From Lachnospiraceae bacterium UBA7093 (lineage in GTDB: Bacteria; Bacillota; Clostridia; Lachnospirales; Lachnospiraceae): DNA of 29,941 nt. The notes under the pieces were generated by a model. It searched no databases, was not told the origin of the DNA, and saw only the letters and a program-made list of their open reading frames with translations. Below, in pieces: positions 15,121 to 23,016 of this stretch; position 1 is the first letter of the stretch, and every line of letters begins with the position of its first letter. The DNA lies in contig DKYT01000024.1 of NCBI GenBank assembly GCA_002492465.1, positions 1 through 29,941 on the forward strand. Reading direction: 5' to 3'. The position numbers were made by a program, and so were the translations under genes.

Positions 15121-16608
15121 CTAAATACCCAGAAATTCCATTACCGCTTCTTTCATCTGTGTCTTATCGCATACATGGTCATGCAGGACAGGCGCTGTCC
15201 GAATCTCTTCTATTGCCCTGGGAACCTTCACTTTAGCACATTCAGAAAGCAGATCAACCAGTTCAAAATCTTCCATAGCGTCATATTTATGATCAATGGC
15301 ATTCATAACGCTTCTGGTAAACTTAAAGGGACTTGCCGTAGATACAATAACCGCAGGTTTCCCATCCCCCGTTTCTTCTTTATATTTTTCGTAAACACAT
15401 GCGGCTACCGCCGTGTGAGGATCGATCACATAACCGGTCTGGTGGTAAAGCTTATGTATGGTTTTTGCCGTCTCCTCCTCATCTGCATAATTTCCATAAA
15501 AATCAGCAAGCTGTGCCTGCATTTCCTCTGTAATCACATAGGATCCTTTTCCTGCAAGAGATTCCATGAATTCCTTATTTTTCTTCCAGTCGTTTCCGCC
15601 GATACGGTAGATCAGTCTTTCCAGATTACTGGAAATCAGAATATCCATGGAAGGGGACGATGTAAGTACAAATTCCCTGTTCCGGTCATAAGTTCCTGTC
15701 CGGAAGAAATCAAACAGCACCTTATTTTCATTGGATGCGCAGATCAGTCTGTCAATGGGCAGCCCCATCTGCTTTGCGTAGAACGCCGCAAGAATATTTC
15801 CAAAATTGCCTGTGGGAACCACTACGTTAATCTTTTCTCCGTTTTTAATCTGTCCCTTTTTCAGCAGTTTTACATAAGCGTACACATAATAAACGATCTG
15901 GGGAACCAACCTTCCGATATTGATGGAATTGGCGGAAGAAAACTGAAAACCCTTTTCATTCATATAGGCTGCAAGCTCCCTGTCCCCGAAAATTTTCTTT
16001 ACGCCGCTCTGGGCATCGTCAAAATTCCCACGAATGCCCACCACATATGTATTTTCCCCTTTCTGAGTGATCATCTGCTTTTCCTGTATCTTGCTTACGC
16101 CGTCCTTTGGATAGAACACCACAATCCGCGTTCCCTCTACGTCTGCAAAACCGGCAAGCGCCGCTTTCCCCGTATCCCCGGAGGTTGCCGTGAGAATTAC
16201 GATTTCGTTCTTTACATGATTCTTTCTGGCGGAGGTAGTAAGGAGATGCGGCAGTATGGACAGCGCCATATCCTTAAAGGCGATTGTGGCGCCATGAAAC
16301 AGCTCCAGATACCAGGCTCCCTCCGCCTGGGCAAGAGGGGCAATCTCTTCCGTATCAAACTTTTGGTCATAAGCCTTTGCAATGCACTCCTTCAGCTCCT
16401 GCTCTGTAAAATCCGTAAGGTACAGTTTCATAACCTCATAGGCAACCTGTCCATAGGTCATGTCTGCAAGCTCCTCAAGGGACTTATCTAAAACAGGAAT
16501 CTGATCGGGCACAAAAAGCCCTCCGTCCTCCGAAAGCCCCTTCAAAATAGCTTCTGAAGCCTTCACCGGATTTCCTGTTGATCTTGTGCTGTTATACAAT
16601 ATATCCAT
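15121..16608 (-). CDS. thrC: threonine synthase
   Basis: ThrC is a PLP enzyme that converts O-phosphohomoserine to threonine. The 495-residue chain shows the N-terminal STR and GGLFVP segments, HGATIAFKD with the PLP lysine at about residue 112, LTATSGDTGKAAL, VPTGNFGNILAA and STASPFKF. These mark the long (type 1) form. I chose the ATG at 16608 because AAAGGAG sits 7 nt upstream. An in-frame ATG at 16641 would add 11 unconserved residues and has no such site. A small palindrome (16637-16647, GGCAATTTGCC) lies in the leader just after the promoter. Other threonine pathway genes are absent from the window. Confidence 0.96.
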   Translation of the reverse strand: MDILYNSTRSTGNPVKASEAILKGLSEDGGLFVPDQIPVLDKSLEELADMTYGQVAYEVMKLYLTDFTEQELKECIAKAYDQKFDTEEIAPLAQAEGAWYLELFHGATIAFKDMALSILPHLLTTSARKNHVKNEIVILTATSGDTGKAALAGFADVEGTRIVVFYPKDGVSKIQEKQMITQKGENTYVVGIRGNFDDAQSGVKKIFGDRELAAYMNEKGFQFSSANSINIGRLVPQIVYYVYAYVKLLKKGQIKNGEKINVVVPTGNFGNILAAFYAKQMGLPIDRLICASNENKVLFDFFRTGTYDRNREFVLTSSPSMDILISSNLERLIYRIGGNDWKKNKEFMESLAGKGSYVITEEMQAQLADFYGNYADEEETAKTIHKLYHQTGYVIDPHTAVAACVYEKYKEETGDGKPAVIVSTASPFKFTRSVMNAIDHKYDAMEDFELVDLLSECAKVKVPRAIEEIRTAPVLHDHVCDKTQMKEAVMEFLGI

Positions 16609-16660
16609 CTCTTTACTCCTTTGTTTTTTCACCACAGGCAATTTGCCAAACCTGTTTCAT

Positions 16661-16690
16661 ATTTTACCACAAGAAAAGTATATTAATCAA
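16661..16690 (-). promoter_or_regulatory. likely sigma-A promoter of thrC
   Basis: On the minus strand, TTGATT (16690-16685) and TAAAAT (16666-16661) are separated by 18 bp. The -35 box overlaps the stop codon of the SleB-like gene upstream. The leader of about 45 nt contains the palindrome GGCAATTTGCC, a possible operator. Confidence 0.7.
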
Positions 16691-17313
16691 CCATTTGTAA
16701 AGAATTCATGTCCGCCATGTTCCAGGAGCTTTGTCAGCTTTTGGTCAAACCATTTCATCTTCTCCGGATTTGCCGATTTTCTCGCTGCAAAATAGAGCGC
16801 GCCTTCGGTGAGATCTTCCCCTTTTAAAACCCTTTCCACTGCGTCAACGGTTTCCTGGGATACCTTTACCCTTTGATAGGTTCCGTTTGCCACCGGTGAA
16901 AACTGATACACTCCGTTTTCGTGCTGCATAACCACATCGGAAACCGTATCCGGAAACTTACTGCTGCTTACGCGGTTTAAAACCACACCGGCAACCAGCA
17001 TTTTCCCCTCTTCATCCTCATTTCCCGCCTCTGCCTGTACAATTTTTAAGAGCGCGTCATAATCCGCCTGGGACAGACGGTACTTGTACGCTTTTTCTAT
17101 AACCGCATAATCTACGACTCTCTGACCGGAGGTAGCCTGTCTTGGTCTGCCGAAAAACCTGTCCGCTTTCAGCTCAGGTTCATTTTTTTCAATTCCCGCT
17201 TTAAATGCCTGGGTGGAAGCAAGCCTGTTGGTTTGTATTCCCACCACGCAAAACCAACTTGCAAGCAATACCATATTGTACAAAAACAACTGTGTCAAAA
17301 ATTTCTTATACAT
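16687..17313 (-). CDS. SleB-like cell wall hydrolase (Hydrolase_2 family)
   Basis: This family contains spore cortex-lytic transglycosylases (SleB, CwlJ) and vegetative wall hydrolases. The 208-residue product has an N-terminal membrane anchor or signal (about residues 8-27) and then a linker. The catalytic domain spans about 80-205: IVQAEAGNEDEEGKMLVAG with the predicted catalytic Glu95, VLNRVSSSKFPDTVSDVV, YQFSPV, and the FAARKSANP...W segment. No separate peptidoglycan-binding domain is present, unlike B. subtilis SleB, so it is closer to CwlJ/YkvT types. AAAGGACG precedes the ATG. It is divergent from the AP2 protein. A germination role is possible but not shown. Confidence 0.88.
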   Translation of the reverse strand: MYKKFLTQLFLYNMVLLASWFCVVGIQTNRLASTQAFKAGIEKNEPELKADRFFGRPRQATSGQRVVDYAVIEKAYKYRLSQADYDALLKIVQAEAGNEDEEGKMLVAGVVLNRVSSSKFPDTVSDVVMQHENGVYQFSPVANGTYQRVKVSQETVDAVERVLKGEDLTEGALYFAARKSANPEKMKWFDQKLTKLLEHGGHEFFTNG

Positions 17314-17485
17314 GTTTTACACGTCCTTTCCATTGATTCCGCTTTTATCTTTTACAGCTTCATGGTTTCGCTTAATATTTTGTTTCACATTTGTAATAGT
17401 TCTTTAATATTTTATACAGTAACTGCCAAAAATATTTCTAAAAAATGCATACCTGGGTAATTTATTTCAAAAATGCAATTATTTG

Positions 17486-17494
17486 TGTTAGAAT
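17486..17494 (+). promoter_or_regulatory. possible extended -10 promoter of the AP2-domain gene
   Basis: TG (17486-17487) followed after one base by TAGAAT (17489-17494) forms an extended -10 element 50 bases before the GTG start. The -35 region is poor. The 230-bp intergenic stretch 17314-17543 also contains two copies of AAAAATGCA (17441-17449 and 17469-17477, 28 bp apart). I see no gene or clear terminator in it. Confidence 0.5.
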
Positions 17495-17543
17495 AAACAA
17501 GAATCCTGTAGAAAAATAAGAGAACCCACGGAGGATTAATACG

Positions 17544-18338
17544 GTGCAGAATTTTCCCGGCGTTTTTTCAGCGGTTAAAAAAGACGGCACGATCTATTAC
17601 CGCGCTTCCATAACCCACCAAAAAAAACATATCAGCTTAGGCAGCTATCCCACGGCGCTCCTTGCCTATGCCGCCTATCTGGAAGGAAATTCCCTTTTGA
17701 CAGATCCTTCCCTCACCTTTGAGGACTTTTCTGCGCACCGTGCCCTGCCTTTCCTGAAATGGGTGTGCCTGATGAATTTCAGAGACAACGGGCTTTATTT
17801 TGCCACGCCTATTTATATTCGAAAAAACTATTTTCAATATTTTTTGACGCCCGACCATATACTGAAATTTGATATTGACGACCTGTTCTACTACTCCTCC
17901 CACAAAATTATGCAAAGAGGCAGGCATTTTTTTGTTGCCGACTACGGCATGCAGGTTAACATCATGAGCCGGTACGGCATTAAAAATTATGCTGTAAAAG
18001 GTCGGGATTACCGTTTTGTAAACGGCGACGATATGGATTTCAGATACGAAAACATAGAAATTTTCAACACCTATCACGGTGTATCAAAAAGAGAAACTAA
18101 AAACGGCGTCCGGTACATTGCCAAAATACACATCAACGGCAATTACACCATCGGTTCCTATGAAACTGACATAGAGGCGGCGATCGCCTACAACAAGGCG
18201 ATAGATCTGTTAAAAAAAGCCGGCATAAACAAGAAGTTCGTTCCCAATTATCTGGAAAACCTGTCTCCTTCCGTCTATGCCGACCTCTATTCAAAATTAC
18301 ATATTTCTCCCAAAATCACCAATTACTTGCGGGTGTAA
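17544..18338 (+). CDS. AP2-domain protein derived from an HNH homing endonuclease
   Basis: The 264-residue protein has AP2-like DNA-binding domains at both ends: about residues 4-50 (FPGVFSAVKKDGTIYYRASI, then SLGSYPTALLAYAAY) and about 177-228 (YHGVSKRETKNGVRYIAKI, then TIGSYETDIEAAIAYN). The segment at 133-175 aligns by eye with an HNH core. NGDDMDFRYENIEIF is kept, but the catalytic histidines of the LHR and DHINGD motifs are replaced (QVNIMSR, YRFVNGD). I therefore infer a sequence-specific DNA-binding protein that has lost nuclease activity. It starts with GTG, supported by GGAGG 9 nt upstream. The last 16 bases overlap the 3' end of the GH25 gene on the other strand. What it binds is unknown. 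It could be a domesticated mobile element protein or a transcription factor. Confidence 0.75.
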   Translation: MQNFPGVFSAVKKDGTIYYRASITHQKKHISLGSYPTALLAYAAYLEGNSLLTDPSLTFEDFSAHRALPFLKWVCLMNFRDNGLYFATPIYIRKNYFQYFLTPDHILKFDIDDLFYYSSHKIMQRGRHFFVADYGMQVNIMSRYGIKNYAVKGRDYRFVNGDDMDFRYENIEIFNTYHGVSKRETKNGVRYIAKIHINGNYTIGSYETDIEAAIAYNKAIDLLKKAGINKKFVPNYLENLSPSVYADLYSKLHISPKITNYLRV

Positions 18339-19444
18339 TCCACAAAGCTTATGGTATAGGAAGTCTCCCCCTCAATGCCATCGATTTTTTGCGCCTCACC
18401 ATATCTCCACATCTTAAATTGATAGGGGTAATCCGGTATGGACGCCTGATCGTTCAGCCACACATCATATTTGTTCAGCAGCTGCTCAGGAAGCAACTCG
18501 CCTAACAGCCAGTTTTTGCTTCCATAGAGAACCGCGCCATAGCCCTCTTTCTCTATGCGGTCCAAGAAAGCTTCCGCCACCTGGGTTTTTAATTTTTCAT
18601 CCAAAGTATCAATCCGGGAATCATCGTTGGAAATATATCCCATCTCAAAGGCAACGGGATAACTGATCCGGTAGGGAACCAGATTGCTGATCACAAACTC
18701 CGCCTCCTCCACAGCCTCCGCCTCGCTTACCGCTTGGGAAAAGAAGGACACGCCTACCTCCAGCCCGGCGCTCTGCGCCTTCGTTATGTTGCTCACAAAG
18801 CTCTCATCCAGAGAAATAATCCCCGTCTCGTAGCCTCTGCTCCCCAGCCTTAGCATCACAAAGTCCACGCCGTTTTCTTTCAGCCTTTCAAAATCCACTG
18901 TGCCGCTGCTTTTGGATAAATCCACTCCCAGAAATGAACATTTTTCCCCGTCCTGATAATACGCCATTTTTCCATTGCTGATTTTCAGGTTTGTAAAATC
19001 ATAGGTATAAAGCGGAATGTCCGCCGATATTTCCATCCACTCTTCTTTTCCCCCTCTGCGGGTTACCTTAACATGCTTCCCGTCCGCCGCCAGTTCCTCC
19101 TCAGTGGGTTCATGGGTGGGGGTAGGCAGCGGTTCCACAGTAGGCGACGGCTCCGCCAGGGCAGGGTCATTGTCCTGATACATGCCCCAGAAATCCAGAT
19201 CCTGGGATCTCAGCTTATGATCCCTGTACAATTCCTCAATATCCTTCTGTCCTTCTGCAAATTCCAGCTCCGCCTCCGGAGAAGGGGTTGGGCTTGGCTT
19301 TGGATTTTTGTCAACGCTTTTACTTCTGCTGTCGTTTACAAGGACGACTGCAAGGATTACCAATATAAAAACGGAAACTGCCGCAATGGTATATCTTACC
19401 GGAGTTCCCATGCCATATTCTTCCTGCTCGTCGGGCAGACGCAT
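18323..19444 (-). CDS. membrane-anchored GH25-fold protein, catalytic residues changed
   Basis: GH25 enzymes are lysozyme-like muramidases. The 373-residue protein has a membrane anchor at about residues 18-36, a Pro/Ser/Thr-rich linker (about 46-115) and a GH25-like domain from about 170. FLGVDLSKSSGTVDF (Asp175), GVDFVMLRLGSRGY, AGLEVGVSFFSQAVSEAEA and a terminal FKMWRYGEA are typical. The catalytic DxE position, usually FDWE after YPV, reads FEMG here (267-269), so the acid Glu is missing. It may be a non-catalytic wall-binding protein. The start at 19444 is backed by GGTGGTGA. The promoter faces that of apbE, with overlapping -35 boxes. The stop overlaps the AP2 gene tail to tail. Confidence 0.82.
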   Translation of the reverse strand: MRLPDEQEEYGMGTPVRYTIAAVSVFILVILAVVLVNDSRSKSVDKNPKPSPTPSPEAELEFAEGQKDIEELYRDHKLRSQDLDFWGMYQDNDPALAEPSPTVEPLPTPTHEPTEEELAADGKHVKVTRRGGKEEWMEISADIPLYTYDFTNLKISNGKMAYYQDGEKCSFLGVDLSKSSGTVDFERLKENGVDFVMLRLGSRGYETGIISLDESFVSNITKAQSAGLEVGVSFFSQAVSEAEAVEEAEFVISNLVPYRISYPVAFEMGYISNDDSRIDTLDEKLKTQVAEAFLDRIEKEGYGAVLYGSKNWLLGELLPEQLLNKYDVWLNDQASIPDYPYQFKMWRYGEAQKIDGIEGETSYTISFVDYTRK

Positions 19445-19472
19445 GATTCACCACCACTTTCTCTTTTCATCT

Positions 19473-19501
19473 ATTCAAAAAACAGCTATAATAATTGTAA
19501 A
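19473..19501 (-). promoter_or_regulatory. candidate promoter of the GH25-fold gene
   Basis: On the minus strand, TTTACA (19501-19496) and TTGAAT (19478-19473) are 17 bp apart. The -35 box shares five bases with that of the opposing apbE promoter and lies in a dyad (GTAAAA-AA-TTTTAC, 19497-19510). Confidence 0.55.
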
Positions 19502-19524
19502 AAATTTTACCACGTTATTACTAT
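19495..19524 (+). promoter_or_regulatory. candidate promoter of apbE
   Basis: TTGTAA (19495-19500) and TACTAT (19519-19524) are 18 bp apart, predicting a start near 19531 and a leader of about 45 nt. A factor bound to the dyad at 19497-19510 would affect this promoter and the divergent one together. Confidence 0.55.
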
Positions 19525-19574
19525 ACATGAAAGTGGATTAGTTTACAATAAAAAATAATGGGGGCTTCTTTGAT

Positions 19575-20573
19575 ATGAATCGGAAATTTATCCCTTTTTC
19601 TTTTATCTCCATCTTTCTATGCTGGGCGCTGCTTGCGGGCTGCGTCAATTTTTCCATGCCCCAAAAAGAACTGCAGACCACAGGCTTCTATTTTGATACG
19701 GTGATTACGGTTACATTATATGAAAACGGCTCCCAACAGCTGCTGGAGGAATGTATGGAGCTTGCCGACTATTATGAACGGCTGCTCAGCGCCACCCTGG
19801 AGGGAAGCGATGTGTGGCGGATTAATCACAGCGCCGGTATGCCGGTTACTGTAGATCAGGATACCCTGACGGTACTTGAAACCGCTCTCTTTTATGCGGA
19901 GCTTTCCCAGGGGATGGTAGATCCTACCATTGGCAGTCTGTCTCAATTATGGAATTTCGGTTCCGACCAGGAAGATGTGATTCCCTCCCCAAAAGCCATC
20001 GACGAGGCACTTTCCCATGTGGATTACCGCATGGTTTCTCTGGAGGGCAGACAAGTAAGGCTGGCGGATCCCAAGGCTCAAATTGATCTGGGATTCATTG
20101 CAAAGGGCTTTATCGGCGATCAAATGAAAGAACTTCTTCTGTCAAAGGGCGTTTCCTCCGCTCTCATTAACCTGGGCGGCAATGTGGTTGCAGTGGGGGC
20201 TCGTCCCGACGGCACCCCTTTCCGCATTGGCATTCAGAAGCCCTTTACCGATGCAGGCACCCCGGCGCTTACCCTGAATCTGTCCCATGTCAGCGTCGTT
20301 TCCTCCGGAAATTACGAGCGTTATTTTATAAAGGATGGGCAGCTGTATCACCATATTCTTTCTCCCCGCACCGGCTATCCTGCCCAAAGCGGACTTTCTC
20401 AGGTCACCATTTTAAGCGACCGTTCCATAGACGGCGACGCCCTCTCCACTCTGTGCTTTATTCTGGGTTACGAAAAAGCCGCCCTTCTGCTGGAAAATTA
20501 CCCGGATATACAGGCTGTTTTCATCACAGAGGACGGCAATATTCATTCCCTTCATTTTGACCAGGCGCTTTAG
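19575..20573 (+). CDS. apbE: FAD:protein FMN transferase ApbE (lipoprotein)
   Basis: ApbE uses FAD to attach FMN covalently to threonines of exported or membrane flavoproteins, including RnfG and RnfD. The 332-residue product has a lipoprotein signal with lipobox LLAGC (Cys23). It keeps family landmarks: TGFYFDTVITVTLY, a DPTIGSLSQLWNF segment, IDLGFIAKGFIGDQM, ALINLGGNVVAVG, the ISPRTGYPA-like segment (HILSPRTGYPAQS) and DALSTLCFILG with a metal-binding Asp. It is encoded convergently to the rnf operon, overlapping by 4 bp the end of that operon's last gene, which fits a role in maturing the Rnf complex. A GGGGG-type ribosome binding site lies about 9 nt before the ATG. Confidence 0.95.
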   Translation: MNRKFIPFSFISIFLCWALLAGCVNFSMPQKELQTTGFYFDTVITVTLYENGSQQLLEECMELADYYERLLSATLEGSDVWRINHSAGMPVTVDQDTLTVLETALFYAELSQGMVDPTIGSLSQLWNFGSDQEDVIPSPKAIDEALSHVDYRMVSLEGRQVRLADPKAQIDLGFIAKGFIGDQMKELLLSKGVSSALINLGGNVVAVGARPDGTPFRIGIQKPFTDAGTPALTLNLSHVSVVSSGNYERYFIKDGQLYHHILSPRTGYPAQSGLSQVTILSDRSIDGDALSTLCFILGYEKAALLLENYPDIQAVFITEDGNIHSLHFDQAL

Positions 20574-21610
20574 CCTACGCTCACTTCTCCGGCAAGCACT
20601 TTCCTGTAATCCTCCAGATTTTTGGTCAAAAGCGACGGTGTATCAAGCCCGTAAGGGCATTTTGCCTTGCACTGACCGCAGTGCAGGCAGTTTTCGATTT
20701 TTTTCATTTTATTTTGTACTTCTTCTGTCAGCCAGCCTGCGGAAGGGGCTCTTCTGAGCATCAGGGACATTCTGGCACAGTTGTTAATCTCAATTCCTGC
20801 CGGGCAGGGCATACAATAGCCGCAGCCTCTGCAGAAGTCTCCCGCCAGCTCTTCCCGGTCCTTTTTTATGATCTCCCTCATTTCCTCCGTCATCACCGGC
20901 GGCGTATGAACATAACCCAGGAATTCATCCAGCTCCCTCTCCCGCTGCACTCCCCAGATGGGCAGCACATTGTCAAATCCAGCCGCATAGGCATAGGCGG
21001 CAGCGGAATTGGTGATTAACCCACCGGAAAGCGACTTCATGGCAATAAATCCCATATCCGCCTTTTTACAGCTTTCCGCCAGCGCTTCCTCCCTGTCCGA
21101 AGCAAGATAGCAGAAAGGAAATTGAAGGGTCTCATAAAGACCGCTTGCAACTGCCTCCTCCGCCACTTGCAGTCTGTGGTTGGTAATTCCGATATGTCTG
21201 ATTTTTCCGGCTTTTTTTGCCTCCAAAGCCGCTTCGTAAAGCCCGCTTCCATCGCCCGGTTTGGGACAAAACGCCGGATTATGGAACTGATAAACGTCAA
21301 TATAATCTGTGCGCAGCATTTCCAGACTCAGAGCAAGATCTTTCTCCAGCCCTTCCCCGGTCTGTGCCGCCGTCTTAGTAGCAATATACAAATTTCCCCG
21401 TATATTCTCAAAAGCAAGCCCCAGCTTATGCTCGCTGTCGCTGTATGCCCTTGCCGTATCAAAAAAGCCTATTCCGCCTTCGTATGCTTTCCGCAGTAAA
21501 AACACCGCTTCCTCATCACTGACTCTCTGGATGGGGAGGGCTCCAAAACCGTTTTTATTCACAACAATATTGGTACTCCCCAGCCTTACCTGATGCCCTT
21601 CTTTTTTCAT
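20570..21610 (-). CDS. aldo/keto reductase with C-terminal 4Fe-4S ferredoxin domain
   Basis: The N-terminal barrel carries the aldo/keto reductase catalytic set: Asp51 and Tyr56 in DTARAYSDSEHKLG, Lys79 in ATKT and His110 in YQFHN. A C-terminal domain adds two cysteine clusters, C-x2-C-x2-C-x2-CP at about 260-269 and CLHCGQCKAKCP at about 308-318, expected to hold 4Fe-4S centres. I chose the ATG at 21610, 17 bases after the rnfB stop, because GGAGG lies 5 nt upstream. An upstream in-frame ATG at 21688 would run into rnfB and lacks such support. As the last gene of the rnf transcription unit it may exchange electrons with ferredoxin. The carbonyl substrate is unknown. Confidence 0.9.
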   Translation of the reverse strand: MKKEGHQVRLGSTNIVVNKNGFGALPIQRVSDEEAVFLLRKAYEGGIGFFDTARAYSDSEHKLGLAFENIRGNLYIATKTAAQTGEGLEKDLALSLEMLRTDYIDVYQFHNPAFCPKPGDGSGLYEAALEAKKAGKIRHIGITNHRLQVAEEAVASGLYETLQFPFCYLASDREEALAESCKKADMGFIAMKSLSGGLITNSAAAYAYAAGFDNVLPIWGVQRERELDEFLGYVHTPPVMTEEMREIIKKDREELAGDFCRGCGYCMPCPAGIEINNCARMSLMLRRAPSAGWLTEEVQNKMKKIENCLHCGQCKAKCPYGLDTPSLLTKNLEDYRKVLAGEVSVG

Positions 21611-21627
21611 TCTTTCCTCCACTCTGC

Positions 21628-22425
21628 TCAATGCTCTATTATGGACTTTCTTGGACATTTCTCCATACAGGTTCCGCACCCTGTACATTTCTCATAATCG
21701 ATCTTTGCGTGGAAATCCTTTATCTCCACAGCCTCTGCGGGACAGTTCTTCTTGCAGAGCTGACAGCCGATACAGCCTGCGGTACAATCCTTCATGGTAA
21801 CCGGTCCTTTATCCTCGGAACTGCATGCCACCGTATACGCAGCGTCATACGGAATCAACTCGATCAAATGCTTGGGGCAGACTTCAACGCATTTTCCACA
21901 CGCCTTGCACTTCTCCTTATCCACCAGAGCAACGCCATTTTCCACATGAATGGCGTCGAAGGGGCACACCTGCACGCAGCTTCCGTATCCCAGGCAGCCG
22001 TAATTACAGCTTTTAGCTCCTCCGTTGGGCACAAAGGAAAGCATCCGGCAATCCTCAATTCCGGTGTAATCATAGTCCAGGGTGACTTTATCACAGCCTC
22101 CCTGGCATTTCACAAACGCCGTCATTCTTTTTGTGGCTTCTGCCTCTACCCCCATAATGCCTGCAATCACTTTGCCCACCGGTTCCCCGCCTACGGGGCA
22201 CGCGTTTACCGGCGCTTCTTTCTTTGCAATCGCCGCGGCAAGACCGCTGCAGCCCGGGAACCCGCAGCCGCCGCAATTGTTGCCGGGAAGCGCCGCAAGA
22301 ATCGCTTCTTCTTTTTCATCCACATCCACTTTGAACCAGATTGCCGCTACTCCTAAAAAAAGTCCGATAAACAATCCCACGCCGGCAACCACTGCAACGG
22401 CAAGTAAAACACCTGATATATTCAT
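21628..22425 (-). CDS. rnfB: Rnf electron transport complex subunit RnfB
   Basis: RnfB is the ferredoxin-facing iron-sulfur subunit of the membrane Rnf complex, which couples ferredoxin oxidation by NAD+ to ion export. The 265-residue chain has one N-terminal membrane helix (about 5-30). It is followed by the NNCGGCGFPGC cluster motif (about 49-59) and then several ferredoxin-type CxxCxxCxxxCP sets, including CKACGKCVEVCP, CIGCQLCKKNCP and CTGCGTCMEKCP. It starts 12 bases after rnfA with an AGGAGG site. In clostridia RnfB is the last rnf gene, as here, though an aldo/keto reductase follows. Confidence 0.97.
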   Translation of the reverse strand: MNISGVLLAVAVVAGVGLFIGLFLGVAAIWFKVDVDEKEEAILAALPGNNCGGCGFPGCSGLAAAIAKKEAPVNACPVGGEPVGKVIAGIMGVEAEATKRMTAFVKCQGGCDKVTLDYDYTGIEDCRMLSFVPNGGAKSCNYGCLGYGSCVQVCPFDAIHVENGVALVDKEKCKACGKCVEVCPKHLIELIPYDAAYTVACSSEDKGPVTMKDCTAGCIGCQLCKKNCPAEAVEIKDFHAKIDYEKCTGCGTCMEKCPRKSIIEH

Positions 22426-22437
22426 CTCTCACACCTC

Positions 22438-23016
22438 CTACAGCAGCCCGGAAAATCCGCAGAACGCGATCGCCATCAACCCCGCGGTAACCAGTACAAT
22501 GGGCATTCCCTTAAAGGATTCCGGAATATCGTTGTATTCCATTTTTTCCCGGATTCCCGCCAGAATCACGATGGAAACTGTAAAGCCCACCGCCGTGGCA
22601 AATCCGTTTACAATGCCTGTGAGAATTCCGTAATTTTTCTGCACATTGGTCAGGGCTACTCCCAAAACCGCGCAATTGGTGGTAATCAACGGCAGGTATA
22701 CGCCCAGCGCCTGGTACAATGCCTTCATAAACTTTTTCAGGAACATCTCCACAAACTGCACCAACGCCGCAATTACCAGAATAAACACAATTGTCTGCAG
22801 ATAGGTGAGATCAAAAGGGGTTAAAATATATTTATAAATTGCACCTGCAACTGCCGACGCAAGGGTAATAACAAAAATAACTGCCGTTCCCATTCCGGCT
22901 GCCGTGCTGTTCTTTTTGGACACTCCCAGGAACGGACATAACCCCAGGAACTGACTTAAGACCACATTACTGACCAATGAGGATGAAATTAAAATAATAA
23001 AAAGTTCTTTAATCAT
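22438..23016 (-). CDS. rnfA: Rnf electron transport complex subunit RnfA
   Basis: RnfA is a six-helix integral membrane subunit that, with RnfE, holds a membrane-embedded iron-sulfur cluster. The 192-residue product keeps the two conserved cysteines, Cys27 (LGLCPFLGV) and Cys115 (TTNCAVLGVAL), and the family-typical SSLVSNVVLSQFLG start. Its ATG overlaps the rnfE stop by 8 bases. Length is normal. Confidence 0.97.
   Translation of the reverse strand: MIKELFIILISSSLVSNVVLSQFLGLCPFLGVSKKNSTAAGMGTAVIFVITLASAVAGAIYKYILTPFDLTYLQTIVFILVIAALVQFVEMFLKKFMKALYQALGVYLPLITTNCAVLGVALTNVQKNYGILTGIVNGFATAVGFTVSIVILAGIREKMEYNDIPESFKGMPIVLVTAGLMAIAFCGFSGLL

Noticed and set aside
15037..16491. Long open frame (484 codons) on the plus strand opposite thrC
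   Set aside because: It lies wholly antisense to a clear thrC, has no ribosome binding site, and its translation shows no recognisable domain. It is a shadow of biased codon use.
17314..17543. Short direct repeats (AAAAATGCA twice) as a CRISPR or iteron remnant
   Set aside because: Only two 9-bp copies in AT-rich sequence, with no regular array, spacers or associated genes.
17544..18338. Active mobile element or intein around the AP2/HNH-like protein
   Set aside because: No flanking inverted repeats, intron structure, target duplication or neighbouring transposase can be seen, and the nuclease residues appear lost.
21611..21688. Longer aldo/keto reductase starting inside rnfB
   Set aside because: It would overlap the conserved rnfB C-terminus by 61 bases, and the residues are unrelated to the family; the ATG at 21610 has a strong ribosome binding site.
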